NCBI RefSeq assembly: GCF_932526225.1
Contig: NC_064045.1
Coordinates: 10,816,022-10,880,021, forward strand
DNA from: Nematostella vectensis
Lineage: Eukaryota > Cnidaria > Anthozoa > Actiniaria > Edwardsiidae
Direction: 5' to 3'
Length of the DNA: 64,000 nt
Positions 1 through 11,287 of the stretch are shown here, piece by piece (positions within the stretch are counted from its first letter, which is position 1; each line of letters opens with the position of its first letter). Below the pieces are notes generated by a model. That model did no database searches and was not told where the DNA came from. It worked only from the letters and a program-made list of their open reading frames with translations. Made by a program: the position numbers and the translations under genes.

Positions 1-1035
1 TTGTTTACTGAACCTTTGAGGATCTTTCTCCCTAGGATACACAGCAGAGGTTACTGCCCACTTGAAACATTCGTGATCATTCTCGTTCTTAACATTGATG
101 ATCGCCTTCTTAGACGCTAGTTTCGGCGGCAGCGGAATATAGGAAGACCCAGAAAGCGGTTCAAAGGGATCTATGTTGATGTCAAAGTATTCCACTTGGT
201 CAAACTGCCATCCGGAGCCTTGCTTCTGGAACAGCTCAACTAATCCGAGTAAATAATTTGTCATCGTATCGAACAAATCAGAGAGATCAGTCGACTCTGT
301 CACAATCTCAGGCTTCTCTGTATGAAAATATCCCAGTTCTTCTTCGATCTGAGCTGTAGCCGGATCCTCTTTTATAAACCCGCAAGTAAAGATAAACTTC
401 ACTTTGATAGGCTTTTTTTGTCGACCGATGAGTTCAAGGACTTTCGGTTTGATTCTGGCGATGAATGTCTTGGGGTCGTAACCTCTCTGCCCGGCTATTC
501 CGTGGGTTTTAAGATACCCCTTCAACGCCGTCTGTTGTTCCTTGGGTGTGAAGCGATCTTCCACCTCCTCGTGTAGACGCTTAATCCTCTCCTTCAGACG
601 TTCGACCCGTTTATCTGCAGCCTCTTTGACGGTCTTTTTGATGGGCTCAGGGACATAAGATAGTATCCAATCCGCAAACTTGTCTAACTCGCTCTTGATC
701 AAGTTGGCCGCCCTGTTTGCAAAATGCTTGAGTGATTGGACGCGGGAACTCCGTGGGGGTTGGGAGGGTTTTAGAATAGGGACATTAATCTCAGGTATCG
801 GGCCGTCGAGAATACTCTCCGACGTGTTGGATGGGGTAATGCGGGGTGGTCGTGGCAGCCCTTTGACAAGTTTGGGTAAAGGAACCCGTCGGGGTGGTGG
901 TGGTGGTGACGTGCTGGTCAGCGCCCCTACGAGCTCGTCTCTCCGCATCCAGTAATATCTTGGGATACCCCGCTCCTTGGCGAGGGCTTTCAGATCTTTC
1001 ACCTTCAGGTTCTCCATTTCTATCAAACCAGCCAT
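1..1035 (-). CDS. PolB-type self-synthesising transposon protein, N-terminal part (partial)
   Basis: Reading down the minus strand, an uninterrupted frame of 345 codons runs from an ATG at 1033-1035 off the window edge, so the C-terminus is missing. Residues about 7-40 form a SAP/Rho-N-like helix-turn-helix (VKDLKALAKERG, then a YYWMRRDEL stretch). A proline-rich linker and a charged helical region follow. Near the end come the motifs GSGWQ, SYIPLPPK and NVKNENDHECFKWAV. From family memory, this last block lies upstream of a type-B DNA polymerase domain in Maverick/Polinton/adintovirus-like elements of cnidarians and arthropods, and in related virus-like open reading frames; I could not check this. 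No integrase, capsid or polymerase core is visible because the window ends. The lack of stops over 1 kb suggests a young copy. Confidence is high that it is coding and moderate for the element class. Confidence 0.62.
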   Translation of the reverse strand, partial: MAGLIEMENLKVKDLKALAKERGIPRYYWMRRDELVGALTSTSPPPPPRRVPLPKLVKGLPRPPRITPSNTSESILDGPIPEINVPILKPSQPPRSSRVQSLKHFANRAANLIKSELDKFADWILSYVPEPIKKTVKEAADKRVERLKERIKRLHEEVEDRFTPKEQQTALKGYLKTHGIAGQRGYDPKTFIARIKPKVLELIGRQKKPIKVKFIFTCGFIKEDPATAQIEEELGYFHTEKPEIVTESTDLSDLFDTMTNYLLGLVELFQKQGSGWQFDQVEYFDINIDPFEPLSGSSYIPLPPKLASKKAIINVKNENDHECFKWAVTSAVYPREKDPQRFSKQ

Positions 1036-1114
1036 GTCTTTAAACCACTTTTCAAAAGCTTTTTTTAGATGTGAAGCTGAGAGGCTAGCCCCCTCGAGCT
1101 CCCCCTAGGTGCGA

Positions 1115-1314
1115 CACGTGACAAAGTGATTGACAGGTTCTTGACAAAGTGATTGACAGGTTTTTTACAAAGTGATTGACAGGTGGGCGTGGTCGTCACG
1201 TGATAAAGTGATTGACAGGTTTTTTACAAAGTGATTGACAGGTGGGCGTGGTCGTCACGTGATAAAGTGATTGACAGGTTTTTTACAAAGTGATTGACAG
1301 GTGGGCGTGGTCGT
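1115..1314. repeat. 59-bp tandem repeat upstream of the PolB-type ORF
   Basis: A 59-bp unit (CACGTGATAAAGTGATTGAC, then a second AAAGTGATTGACAGG and GGGCGTGGTCGT) starts at 1197 and again at 1256, with shorter variants before 1197. Each unit holds two copies of an AAAGTGATTGACAGG core. It lies just upstream of the ORF start at 1035 and may belong to that element's 5' region or terminal repeat; this is inference. Confidence 0.85.
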
Positions 1315-1479
1315 GCAAGAGATCTCTGGCAAACTCGCGCATGCGCAGGTCGCGAGGCTTGGCGGAGGTGTGCGGAGACTTTTGCGCCACTTTTGGAATG
1401 AAATTTGGGATGATGAAAACTTTGCGCCAGCTGCGCCAAAACACTACTACTATAATTGATCTCTTTGATATAAGAATTA

Positions 1480-1678
1480 CAGGCACGTAGCCAGGGTATT
1501 GAGGGGGGGGGGGGGGGAAGGGGTGGATGTGTCGTTTAACCATCCAGCGGACCATTTTCTCTTAGGTAGCTCATCCTAGCTCGCAGTGGTACTCAATTTT
1601 TCCTCACCTAAAGCTGACCTTCCAGTCCGAGTGGAGGTTCTTCCCGAAGTCCCTGAACCCCTCCTGGCTACGGGCCTG
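1480..1678. mobile_element. MITE with CAGGCCCGTAGCCAGG-type inverted ends, copy 1
   Basis: The left end CAGGCACGTAGCCAGGG and right end CCTGGCTACGGGCCTG are inverted repeats. A 15-base G run lies inside the left end. The internal sequence (GCGGACCATTTTC, TAGGTAGCTC) matches the element at 26053-26217, so this is a dispersed non-autonomous family. No coding capacity. The CAG start suggests a hAT-like element, but no clean 8-bp target duplication was found. Confidence 0.7.
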
Positions 1679-2065
1679 AGTTGTCACACTTTACATCCGT
1701 CATGAAAACTAGCCCACATTCGCCAATCCTTTTATATTCTAACTTTCTTTTTGATTCGCCGTCATTTCGACGTGATGACGACTGTGAATCACATGCAATC
1801 GAGTTATTCATCAATGTGATTATGGCGCAGATGCACAATGCCGAGCGCTGTCCTTCGCCCTTCCGATGACAAATCGATCGTTGATTTATCGTGTGATTGA
1901 GATCGTGAATGAAACTGATCCAAGCGAATGCAAGAAGAACTGTGCTCTCTCTTGTCCTGCTTATCTCTCCATCTGAGAAATAAGACTCTTAGATGAAAGA
2001 TAACCGTTTTAGTTTATGAAGTGTATCCTCTGTGTACTGATATGTTTGCTGTGGTCATCTTAAAG

Positions 2066-4923
2066 GAATGGCTGCTCCAGCAATCCTTGTGTTACCAATG
2101 CCAACTGCTACCCCGGCGAATTACCTAACATGCACCGCTGCGAATGCTTTATAGGATTTGGCGGACCGCTATGTGAAGGTGAATCCAGATAAAATGTTCA
2201 GATTCGCCCCTTATATCCCAAAACTTCAATTCCCTTCGGCAATACTCACCCAAAACGTCTGGGGGGGGGGGGGGGGGGGTGCAGTAATAGGAATCATATG
2301 AAAGAGCATAAAATTTGATTTCTTAATAAGAAATGACCTACTTTTTGGCCGCCACCCTGCGCATCTCCCTGTGTACCCGCCTGCGAATAGCATGTAACGC
2401 TACGTTTACCTTTAGCATTGCCCAATAGCGACAAGTACCAGTTCGGCTCGCATGTCTTCTATTTGGTCAGGGAGCCACAAAGCTGGGAGGATGCGAAGGC
2501 GATGTGTGCTTCTCGCGGCGCGCCACTCGCGCCGATTGATGACAAACTTGTTAATGACTTCATTGCCAAAGTGGTCTTCCCCAAAGGTTAGTACCGAACT
2601 ATTATGGATTGATCATTTTATTTTTTGCTGCAATTAATAACTCATGGGATACCTCCTTTTTAGAGCTGCCACCAAGTTTGCCGGAGCCTATCGCGTACTT
2701 CAGACTCGATGGATCGGACCAGCATGTCACGTGCGTACCTATATGTCGTTGGGGGCGGATTTATGCGGTGGGGGAGGGAGAGGAAGGCTCAAATTGCCGA
2801 AGAAATGCAATGGGAGCTAAAATCCATTGAACTAGCCCCCGCTATTTGCTCCTATGATTGGTGAATTCGCCTTCGGGAATGCTTGAGAACGTGCGCTCTT
2901 TGTCTCACTCTTTAAGCCGCATTGTAACCAGTTTACTTCCGGTCGATTACGTAAGAATCTCCGATGATTTTTAACGGAAAACACGAAAAATATTTCAAAA
3001 TATAGAAAGCAGTGTGTCTATTGGAAGTTTCTTTGAGGATGGGATTGATAATTTAGAGCGGATGGCCTGTTTAATAGCGGGATTCTCATAGATTCTTTTG
3101 TCTTATAAGTTGAGGTTTCTGTTTGCCCTTCGGAAGTAAACTGGTGACAATGTGAGTTTAAGAACTTATTTTGAACTTGATCTTTTTGTGACAACAAAAC
3201 TAAGTGGATGGCATGTTTAATATCTCGGATTCTAATAGATTCTTTTGTCTTTTAACGGTTGAGGTTTCCGTCGGACCTCCGGAAGTAAACTGGTGACAAT
3301 GCGGCTTTTTAGCCTCTAAACAAAGCCACATAACCTTCTCCGTTAATCTTTTAATCACTTTATAAAAATACAGTCTACTGCGGTCTTCTGGTCTATGTTT
3401 AGATGTCATCCCAAAAGCATAAGGTTTCCGTCGTGAAAAACCTGACAAAAAGCACCAAAGCACACATTTCTGTGGGGAAATCTGCTTGAACTGCTTTATA
3501 TTTTCACCCATCTTAAATAAATGAACAACTTCATTTATTTAACGATATCGCTAAAGCATAAAGTAAAATAAAATGTGAAAGCTATAATTGTCTAGATTTT
3601 TCAGTATTTATATAAAAACATAAACAACAGTTTCAAGCTGGATCTAGAATTTTTAAAACGATTCAGACTTATCTAAATTTTCAGGAACGTATGCATCCTA
3701 CAATATTTTCATAAATTATAAGGGACCAGTGTGGGCGTGGCTGCGCCCAAGTATTTTATGTTTCTTTAACGTGCCTCCCCTCAAATATTTTCCGTAAATT
3801 ATAAGAGACCAATAGGGGCGTGGCTGCGCCCCCAGTATTTTCCTAATGTTTCTGTAACACCCCCCTCTCCCCCAATATTTTGAGGCCGATTTTTCTGGTC
3901 TGCTTCTACAGGCTTGAAGGTAACACCAAGTACAAACAAGAGGGTGCGTGCGTTTGCATGGATAACACGGGACTTGCGCTTAGAAATCACTTGACATTTT
4001 GGGTGGCGAATTCAAGCCAAATATAATAAACATAGAAATGACTGCGCCCGTCACGCCAGAGAACGACGAAAAAATAAAATCTTTCAACACAAATAATCCC
4101 TTTTTGAAAAAGAAAACTTTCTGGCTTGCTTTTGTTGCTGTATTTTGCCACTAAAAGCCTGAGCGTGTGCTAGTTTGCCACCCAAACAGTCACGTGATCT
4201 CTTAGCGCATGTCGCCTGTGGTAAACGACAAAAGACTGGTTGCGTGACAGAGACCACGTGACTTGCGTGACAAAGATCACGACGGCTGCGAAGGAGACTG
4301 TTACAAAGCTGCAGCCGAGGGTCTTTTCCAAACGTCACAATGTTACTGTTTATTTATGTGGTTTCAGGGTCTTGCCGTTAAGCATGTGGGTGCATGCGGT
4401 AGCAACCTTTAATCGTGACACGAGAAGAAGTGTCATCTACCAAGACGGAGAGGTAGTGGCCAGCGGTGTAAGACACTACAGAATGCGCGATGTGCGACTG
4501 AACAAGGGTCGGCCCAACCTCCTGAAGTACAACGGTCGCATGAGTCAATTTCTGGTGTACAACAAGGCGTTGGGCAAAGATGAGGTCATATTTCTTAGAG
4601 GCATTCTAATCATTTAAGACAGAACATCCACACCCAGTCCCCACGCATCCGAAGGTTTTTGAAAACGGGGTTTTTCCTCCGTTACGACGCCTTCCGTCCA
4701 AACTTATTCGGCGTTTTCGGTTTATAATAATAATAATATTATTATTATTCAATACAATTGTTTTTCAGATGCGACCGCGGTTGGTACGCTAATCCAAAAG
4801 GCCTGGTTTGGAGGAAATGACAGAGCTACCGCGGGGCTTTACCGGTCCACATATCCTGGCACTCCTCATTTGACGTACCTCAACTGGGCGCCAGCTCACC
4901 AAGAGTCTCAGGATTTCCTGGCC
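2066..4923 (+). CDS. Incomplete gene with EGF, C-type lectin, LamG and PA14 exons
   Basis: Five exon-like blocks on the plus strand. 2066-2178 is a six-cysteine EGF module ending before GTGAAT. 2416-2586, between TTTAG and GTTAGT, encodes the start of a C-type lectin domain (YQFGSHVFYLV, SWEDAKAMC); phases 1-1 agree with the EGF exon. 2664-about 2730 is a LamG start (LPEPIAYFRLDGS). 4368-about 4584 is the C-terminal half of a LamG (MWVHAVATF, VIYQDGEVVASG, QFLVYNKAL). 4769-4923 is the start of a PA14-like domain (IQKAWFG, YRSTYPG), ending at GTGAGT. Such combinations occur in large secreted or polycystin-like receptors of cnidarians. The second half of the lectin domain, the first half of the LamG and the rest of the PA14 were not found, and the phase between the last two exons does not fit. 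It is therefore a decayed gene, captured exons, or a gene with exons I missed. Individual domain calls are better supported than the whole. Confidence 0.5.
2910..3161. mobile_element. MITE with GCATTGTCACCAGTTTACTT-type ends, copy 1
   Basis: Left end TTTAAGCCGCATTGTAACCA; right end about GTAAACTGGTGACAATG. The ends form imperfect terminal inverted repeats of about 30 bp around 190 bp of non-coding sequence. The closest full copy is at 13154-13414. It lies in the presumed intron between the two LamG exon blocks. Confidence 0.75.
3201..3315. mobile_element. Right-hand fragment of the same MITE family
   Basis: The sequence from GGATGGCATGTTTAATATC to CTGGTGACAATGCGGCTTTT repeats the right half of the 2910-3161 element 40 bp further on and is closer to the 13154-13414 copy. 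It truncates an otherwise open minus-strand frame (3311-3511) that I do not recognise. Confidence 0.65.
3700..3880. repeat. Two-unit direct repeat of about 85 bp
   Basis: Two adjacent units share AATATTTTC, TAAATTATAAG, GGGCGTGGCTGCGCCC and GTATTTT. They diverge by substitutions and C-run length. The same kind of phrase (GGGCG, GAAACATTAAGAAAATATT) recurs near 57850 and 61140, so it may be a dispersed element. Confidence 0.5.
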
Positions 4924-5390
4924 GTGAGTGCCTGGGGAGTTATTTCAGCAAAGCTTTGCGAACGTAAACTACCATATTTGTGCATGCAAAAACTGTATTA
5001 GGTTAAAAAGGCGCGAACGTTTAAAAAAAGGCCGGACATCTTGTATATGTTGGTATGTGCCAGACGTCGACAGTTAAGCTAAAATTCCTTTTTTTTCGCT
5101 TTTTGAATTCCCTTGACTAATACTCTTTTATTACCATAAAGTAATGTCTTGATTTTCCAATAGGAGATCAGTTGAATGAGAGCACGTGAGATCATATGAG
5201 TGTTTTGGTGTAAACTAGGGCGCGCTCAGCCTTTTAGCGGCAAAATAACAGCGAAAAATAACAGTTTTGTTTTTTTCAGAAAGGGTTTAGTTTTATTAAA
5301 ATAATTGTTTTTTCGTCGTTCTCTCGTGTGACGGGCGCAGTCATTTTTGTGATAATTTTGTTTTGAATTTGCCACCCAAAAAGGTCACGT
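3995..5390. repeat. Inverted repeat pair flanking the LamG/PA14 exons
   Basis: 3995-4170 and 5222-5390 are diverged inverted copies: left TTTGGGTGGCGAATTCAA, GACTGCGCCCGTCAC, GAGAACGACGAAAAAA, TTTTGCCACTAAAAG; the right arm carries the complements in reverse order. A separate short direct copy (TTTGCCACCC, TCACGTGATCTCTTAGCGC) lies at about 4175 and 5372. The 1.05-kb interior holds the two exon blocks at 4368-4617 and 4769-4923. This is either two opposite insertions or one element carrying gene pieces. Confidence 0.6.
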
Positions 5391-5690
5391 GATCTCTTAG
5401 CGCATGTCCCGTATTGTTGGGTATGTCACATTTATGAAGACCTGTAAACTTGATAGGAGCTGCAGTGTAATCACACTTCGATAAGACAAACATTCTTTGC
5501 TATAGTGGGTCAGAGACCAACACTAGTGATCCACCATTTAGGATGTATGTTTACACCTATTTTTACTAAAGTTTCCCCCGAAAAATCCATCTATCATAGC
5601 CCGCAGTGCTTCATGGATATCAAATAAAAGAGAAAATACGAGTAAACAAAACCAATTTTGGAAAGTTGCAGTGTTCTTGTTTATTTGCCT

Positions 5691-8380
5691 ATAAACATTC
5701 ACATGGCTATCGTACACCGGGATAGAGTCATAAACATTCACATGGCTATCGTACACCGGGATAGAGTCACAAACATTTACATGGCTATCGTACACCGGGA
5801 TAGAGTCACAAACATTCACATGGCTATCGTACACCGGGATAGAGTCATAAACATTCACATGGCTATCGTACACCGGGATAGAGTCATAAACATTCACATG
5901 GCTATCGTACACCGGGATAGAGTCACAAACATTCACATGGCTATCGTACACCGGGATAGAGTCATAAACATTCACATGGCTATCGTACACCGGGATAGAG
6001 TCATAAACATTCACATGGCTATCGTACACCGGGATAGAGTAATAAACATTCACATGGCTATCGTACACCGGGATAGAGTCATAAACATTCACATGGCTAT
6101 CGTACACCGGGATAGAGTCACAAACATTCACATGGCTATCGTACACCGGGATAGAGTCACAAACATTCACATGGCTATTGTACACCGGGATAGAGTCATA
6201 AACATTCACATGGCTATCGTACACCGGGATAGAGTCACAAACATTCACATGACTATCGTACACCGGGATAGAGTCACAAACATTCACATGGCTATCGTAC
6301 ACCGGGATAGAGTCATAAACATTCACTTGGCTATCGTACACCGGGATAGAGTTACAAACAGTCACATGGCTATCGTACACCGGGATAGAGTCACAAACAT
6401 TCACATGGCTATCGTACACCGGGATAGAGTCACAAACATTCACATGGCTATCGTACACCGGGATAGAGTCATAAACATTCACATGGCTATCGTACACCGG
6501 GATAGAGTAACAAACATTCACATGGCTATCGTACACCGGGATAGAGTCATAAACATTCACATGGCTATCGTACACCGGGATAGAGTCACAAACATTCACA
6601 TGGCTATCGTACACCGGGATAGAGTCACAAACATTCACATGGCTATCGTACACCGGGATAGAGTCACAAACATTCACATGGCTATCGTACACCGGGATAG
6701 AGTCACAAACATTCACATGGCTATCGTACACCGGGATAGAGTCACAAACATTCACATGGCTATCGTACACCGGGATAGAGTCACAAACATTCACATGGCT
6801 ATCGTACACCGGGATAGAGTCACAAACATTCACATGGCTATCGTACACCGGGATAGAGTCATAAACATTCACATGGCTATCGTACACCGGGATAGAGTCA
6901 CAAGCATTCACATGGCTATCGTACACCGGGATAGAGTCACAAACATTCACATGGCTATCGTACACCGGGATAGAGTCACAAACATTCACATGGCTATCGT
7001 ACACCGGGATAGAGTCATAAACATTCACATGGCTATCGTACACCGGGATAGAGTTACAAACATTCACATGGCTATCGTACACCGGGATAGAGTCATAAAC
7101 ATTCACATGGCTATCGTACACCGGGATAGAGTCATAAACATTCACATGGCTATCGTACACCGGGATAGAGTCATAAACATTCACATGGCTATCGTACACC
7201 GGGATAGAGTCACAAACATTTACATGGCTATCGTACACCGGGATAGAGTCACAAACATTCACATGGCTATCGTACACCGGGATAGAGTCATAAACATTCA
7301 CATGGCTATCGTACACCGGGATAGAGTTACAAACATTCACATGGCTATCGTACACCGGGATAGAGTCATAAACATTCACATGGCTATCGTACACCGGGAT
7401 AGAGTCATAAACATTCACATGGCTATCGTATACCGGGATAGAGTCACAAACATTCACATGGCTATCGTACACCGGGATAGAGTGATAAACATTCACATGG
7501 CTATCGTACACCGGGATAGAGTCATAAACATTCACATGGCTATCGTACACCGGGATAGAGTCATAAACATTCACATGGCTATCGTACACCGGGATAGAGT
7601 TACAAACATTCACATGGCTATCGTACACCGGGATAGAGTCATAAACATTCACATGGCTATCGTACACCGGGATAGAGTCACAAACATTCACATGGCTATC
7701 GTAAACCGGGATAGAGTCACAAACATTCACATGGCTATCGTACACCGGGATAGAGTCACAAACATTCACATGGCTATCGTACACCGGGATAGAGTCAGAA
7801 ACTTTCACATGGCTATCGTACACCGGGATAGAGTCATAAACATTCACATGGCTATCGTACACCGGGATGGAGTCACAAACATTCACATGGCTATCGTACA
7901 CCGGGATAGAATCATAAATTCACATGGCTATCGTACACCGGGATAGAGTCACAAGCATTCACATGGCTATCGTACACCGGGATAGAGTCATAAACATTCA
8001 CATGGCTATCGTACACCGGGATAGAGTCACAAACATTCACATGGCTATCGTACACCGGGATAGAGTCACAAACATTCACATGGCTATCGTACACCGGGAT
8101 AGAGTCACAAACATTCACATGGCTATCGTACACCGGGATAGAGTCACAAGCATTCACATGGCTATCGTACACCGGGATAGAGTCAGAAACATTCACATGG
8201 CTATCGTACACCGGGATAGAGTCACAAACATTCACATGGCTATCGTACACCGGGATAGAGTCACAAACATTCACATGGCTATCGTACACCGGGATAGAGT
8301 CACAAACATTCACATGACTATCGTACACCGGGATAGAGTAATAAACATTCACATGGCTATCGTACACCGGGATAGAGTCA
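5691..8380. repeat. 39-bp minisatellite, about 69 units
   Basis: The unit consists of AAACATTCACATGGCTATCG followed by TACACCGGGATAGAGTCAC. Copies are nearly identical; the commonest variable position is T or C just before AAACATTC. One unit near 7910 is 2 bp short. Because 39 is a multiple of three and the unit has few stops, long frames (over 750 codons) stay open on both strands until that short unit. I treat these frames as artefacts, because both strands cannot plausibly be coding and changes are not biased to silent sites. Confidence 0.95.
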
Positions 8381-9130
8381 TTTATACGTCACCTATGAAT
8401 CATTGCGGGTTACGACACATTGATTCTTGATTGAAAGACCCTTAAAGATCAAGACATTAGATGCAATCAGATACAATGCAATTTGAAAAAATTACAAATT
8501 AATTAAAGATTAAGACATTAAATGCAAGCACATGCCTAACTCATCAATTAGCTAACTATTTGGTTGAAATTAACCCTCGTAAGTAGTTTGCTGGAAGGCA
8601 TCAAGTGAAAAACTCAACGCTATGGAGTGAATAAATAATGATACGTAATGATGATTACGCTATCAACGCTAATGATACGTAATTACGATGATTACGTAAT
8701 CAGAACAAAGGTAGAAACAACAATCTCGTAAATACAGCAAATAATAAATACATTATTCTCCTTGATACACCAGGAGGGGGGGGGGGGGGGGGGGGCATGG
8801 TGCCTTGGGCATTCAGGTATCCATGTACAGGACTGGGTCCAGCACCAAATAGGATATATAGTAAGTAACAACGTGGCATATCCCTAAAGCTCTTAGCCGC
8901 CCTAGTACCAGGACTTAACTAATTGGATCCACCAAACAGAAATGCACAGCATTGATATATCCGTAAAGCTCTCAGGAAAGCAAGAACCAGGACTTTTTAT
9001 AATTGGGTCTACCAAATAGAATAGCGTAAAATATAGCGCGATATATGTATCCTCAAAGGTCTCACTACCTACAGATTATACCAGGACATCATTAATTGGA
9101 TGCACCAAATAGGATAAAATAGCACACATA
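8381..9130. repeat. AT-rich spacer with degenerate tandem units of about 85-100 bp
   Basis: 8381-8700 holds short duplications (AAGATCAAGACATTAGATGC, then AAGATTAAGACATTAAATGC) and ATGATACGTAAT palindromic bits. From 8815 to 9125, four diverged units share ACCAGGAC, AATTGGATCCACCAAATAG and ATATATCC...AAAGCTCT. A run of more than 20 G lies at 8776-8795. No gene seen. Confidence 0.55.
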
Positions 9131-9830
9131 ATAACCCCCCCCCCCCCTCACCTCTACCCCCTCCTTTTTTCTTTTCTCCCGCCCCCTTCCCCCTGTATGA
9201 TATTCTTTTCTCCCGCCCCCTTCCCCCTGTATGATATGGGTAAGAATCTGATACCCATAATAAAAAGATGAACCAGCTTCAAGCAATTACGATAGTCTAC
9301 TTGATTCACTATATCATTTGCTTTCATGATGCTTATAGTAGGCTCATGTTCAGATCGAGCGTCCGGTCGTTTTACCGTGCCCTTTGAAGCCCTGGGGGGG
9401 GGGGGGGGGGGGGGGGGGGGGAGGGGTTCTACCTCATATAGGGTTTTTCGGCTCTTGTGGTCTACAATAGGGTATCTTTTTTTCGCTTGTCGGTCTATGG
9501 TAGGGTATCTTTTTTTTTTTTTTGTTAGGTCTCTGATAGAGTGGGAAAGTTTTCAGTATGGCTGCCCAATGCACACATTGCCTCATTAAGCGAAAAAGAC
9601 AATTTATTTAAACATCATTTGATTTAAAGTGAATTACCGCTTCAATCACGACTTATTGGACCACCCTTGTAAACAATAGCACTGGAGATTCAATTATCAG
9701 TTATTGTAAACATAACCTGCAGTGGTTTGACAAGTGTTGAAAAAAGTCACACTTTGTTATCAGTATTAGGCTTGACGGTGTTGTTTGCGTCGTCAAAGGA
9801 TTTCACAGAATAAACCAAGGCAGGCCCGTA
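9131..9830. repeat. Low-complexity spacer with poly(C), poly(G) and a 36-bp duplication
   Basis: A C run lies at 9135-9147. TTCTTTTCTCCCGCCCCCTT, continuing to TGTATGATA, occurs twice in tandem near 9170-9236. A 28-base G run lies at 9394-9421. No coding exon was recognised; short frames here are driven by simple sequence. Confidence 0.6.
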
Positions 9831-10016
9831 CCGACATCGAACGCACCCCCCCCCCCCCCCCCCCCCACCCACCCACACACACACACACACAACTGCCGAA
9901 TTGTTTGCGTCGTCTTGCGTTGTTTTGCGATTTCACAACCTAAACCAAGGCAGGCCCGTACCCACAACGAACGCAGCCCCCCCCCCCCCCCCCCCCACAA
10001 CTGCCGAAAGTCCACT
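9781..10016. repeat. 120-bp tandem duplication with poly(C) tracts
   Basis: TTGTTTGCGTCGTC starts at 9781 and again at 9901. Each is followed by a TTTCACA...TAAACCAAGGCAGGCCCGTA block, a 20-21-base C run and CACAACTGCCGAA. The first copy also has an (AC)n tail. The second copy is the left end of the GCAGGCCCGTACCC element described at 9951-11490. Confidence 0.75.
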
Positions 10017-10074
10017 TTTTGTGGACTTACTAGACGTGCTATTTGTAGACAAAACTATAAATTATAATCTAATT

Positions 10075-11287
10075 GTTGAGGCCACATATGTAATAACCTG
10101 CCACATTTGTTATAACGGCCACATTTGTTATAACGGCCACATTTGTAATAAGGTAGGCCACATTTGTAATAAACTTTCTGATATCTCATGAAAAAAACAT
10201 CGTACGACAACCAAACTTGGTAGGTGTCATATAGGTGTCAAGGGGGGTGCAACGAGATGGTCACGTAATATGTGACGTCATCGATGACTGAGAGTAATTT
10301 ATGTTATTGATACAGTGGAACCCCGATATATACGCGCCCATCTATTGGGCGAAAAAAATATTATTTTAAGATCCACCACACAGTAGGTCGAGTGCAAACG
10401 CTTAGTTTTTTGTCGGTCTAGAAGGGCGTGCATTGTGATGCCTTGTGTATGTGTCAAAAAATAATTTTTCGCCCGAGATAGATGGGCGCGTATGTAATGC
10501 CAGATGGACACTCGTTACTGATTGTAATCACCTGCTATCATACTTACAACATAATAAGGCGTCTTTTTATTATTATTGAGTTTAAATGATTGTTACGTTA
10601 TTAAGAAATATTTGTAATTACTATTAATTTGGGGAGCACATTGATTGTGAGAATAATAGTTGATTATCATTAATTATCGAAATTGCCCTTGTTTTTATCA
10701 TGATATGACTGAATATGCATTTTGTTGTCAAGCAATATTAGTCTTTCTTTTACGGTATAACATATGATCCTTGATGTTTGCCTTATCGACTTGAGTTTGC
10801 ATAATCGTTGACGTCATTTTGATAAATTCTGTCGCTACCTCTTCCTTGTCTCTTAGAGAAATCAAATTCTTCTTGTTTATCTGATAACTTTATGCACTGC
10901 CTTAAAGCAGAGCTCCAAAACAGAACTTTGATAATTTTAATATAAAGCTTTATGACTGCTTGTGACGCTATCGATGAAGTCGCACATTACGTGATCTATC
11001 TCTTCGATCTGCCTATCTAAGCTACATGATATCTTCCGAGTTTGGATGTCAGACGATGTTTTAACTTGAGATATGATTATTTCGATGTCGTCGTCAATTA
11101 CGTCATACATCACGTTTTATGTTTTTTTGTTTATATTTATTTTTAATGACTCCATGGCAAATGTCACATATCACGTGACCATCTTGTTGCACCCCCTTGA
11201 CACCTTCATGACACCTACCAAGTTTTGATGCCATACGATGTTTCTTTCATGAGATATCGGATAGTTTATTGCAAATGTGGCCTCAAC
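10075..11287. mobile_element. Nested 1.2-kb element with inverted repeats of about 130 bp
   Basis: Left arm from GTTGAGGCCACAT through GATATCTCATGAAA, CATCGTA, CTTGGTAGGTGTCAT, GTGTCAAGGGG and GATGGTCACGT. The right arm (11150-11287) is the same in reverse complement. The left arm also contains an 18-bp tandem repeat of GGCCACATTTGTTATAAC. No transposase frame is visible, so it is non-autonomous. It is inserted inside the element at 9951-11490. Confidence 0.8.
10329..10493. mobile_element. Small palindromic MITE inside the nested element
   Basis: ATACGCGCCCATCTATTGGG at the left and its inverted partner AGATGGGCGCGTAT at the right enclose arms carrying CGAAAAAAATATTATTTT and AAAATAATTTTTCG. 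Total length is about 165 bp, non-coding. It is the third level of nesting in this stretch. Confidence 0.7.

Noticed and set aside
5691-8380. CRISPR-like array
   Set aside because: Units are contiguous with no spacers, and the genome is animal.
5538-8430. Very long open frames on both strands (787 and 762 codons)
   Set aside because: They are created by a 39-bp repeat lacking stops; both strands are open equally and the frames end at one 2-bp deletion. No sign of selection.
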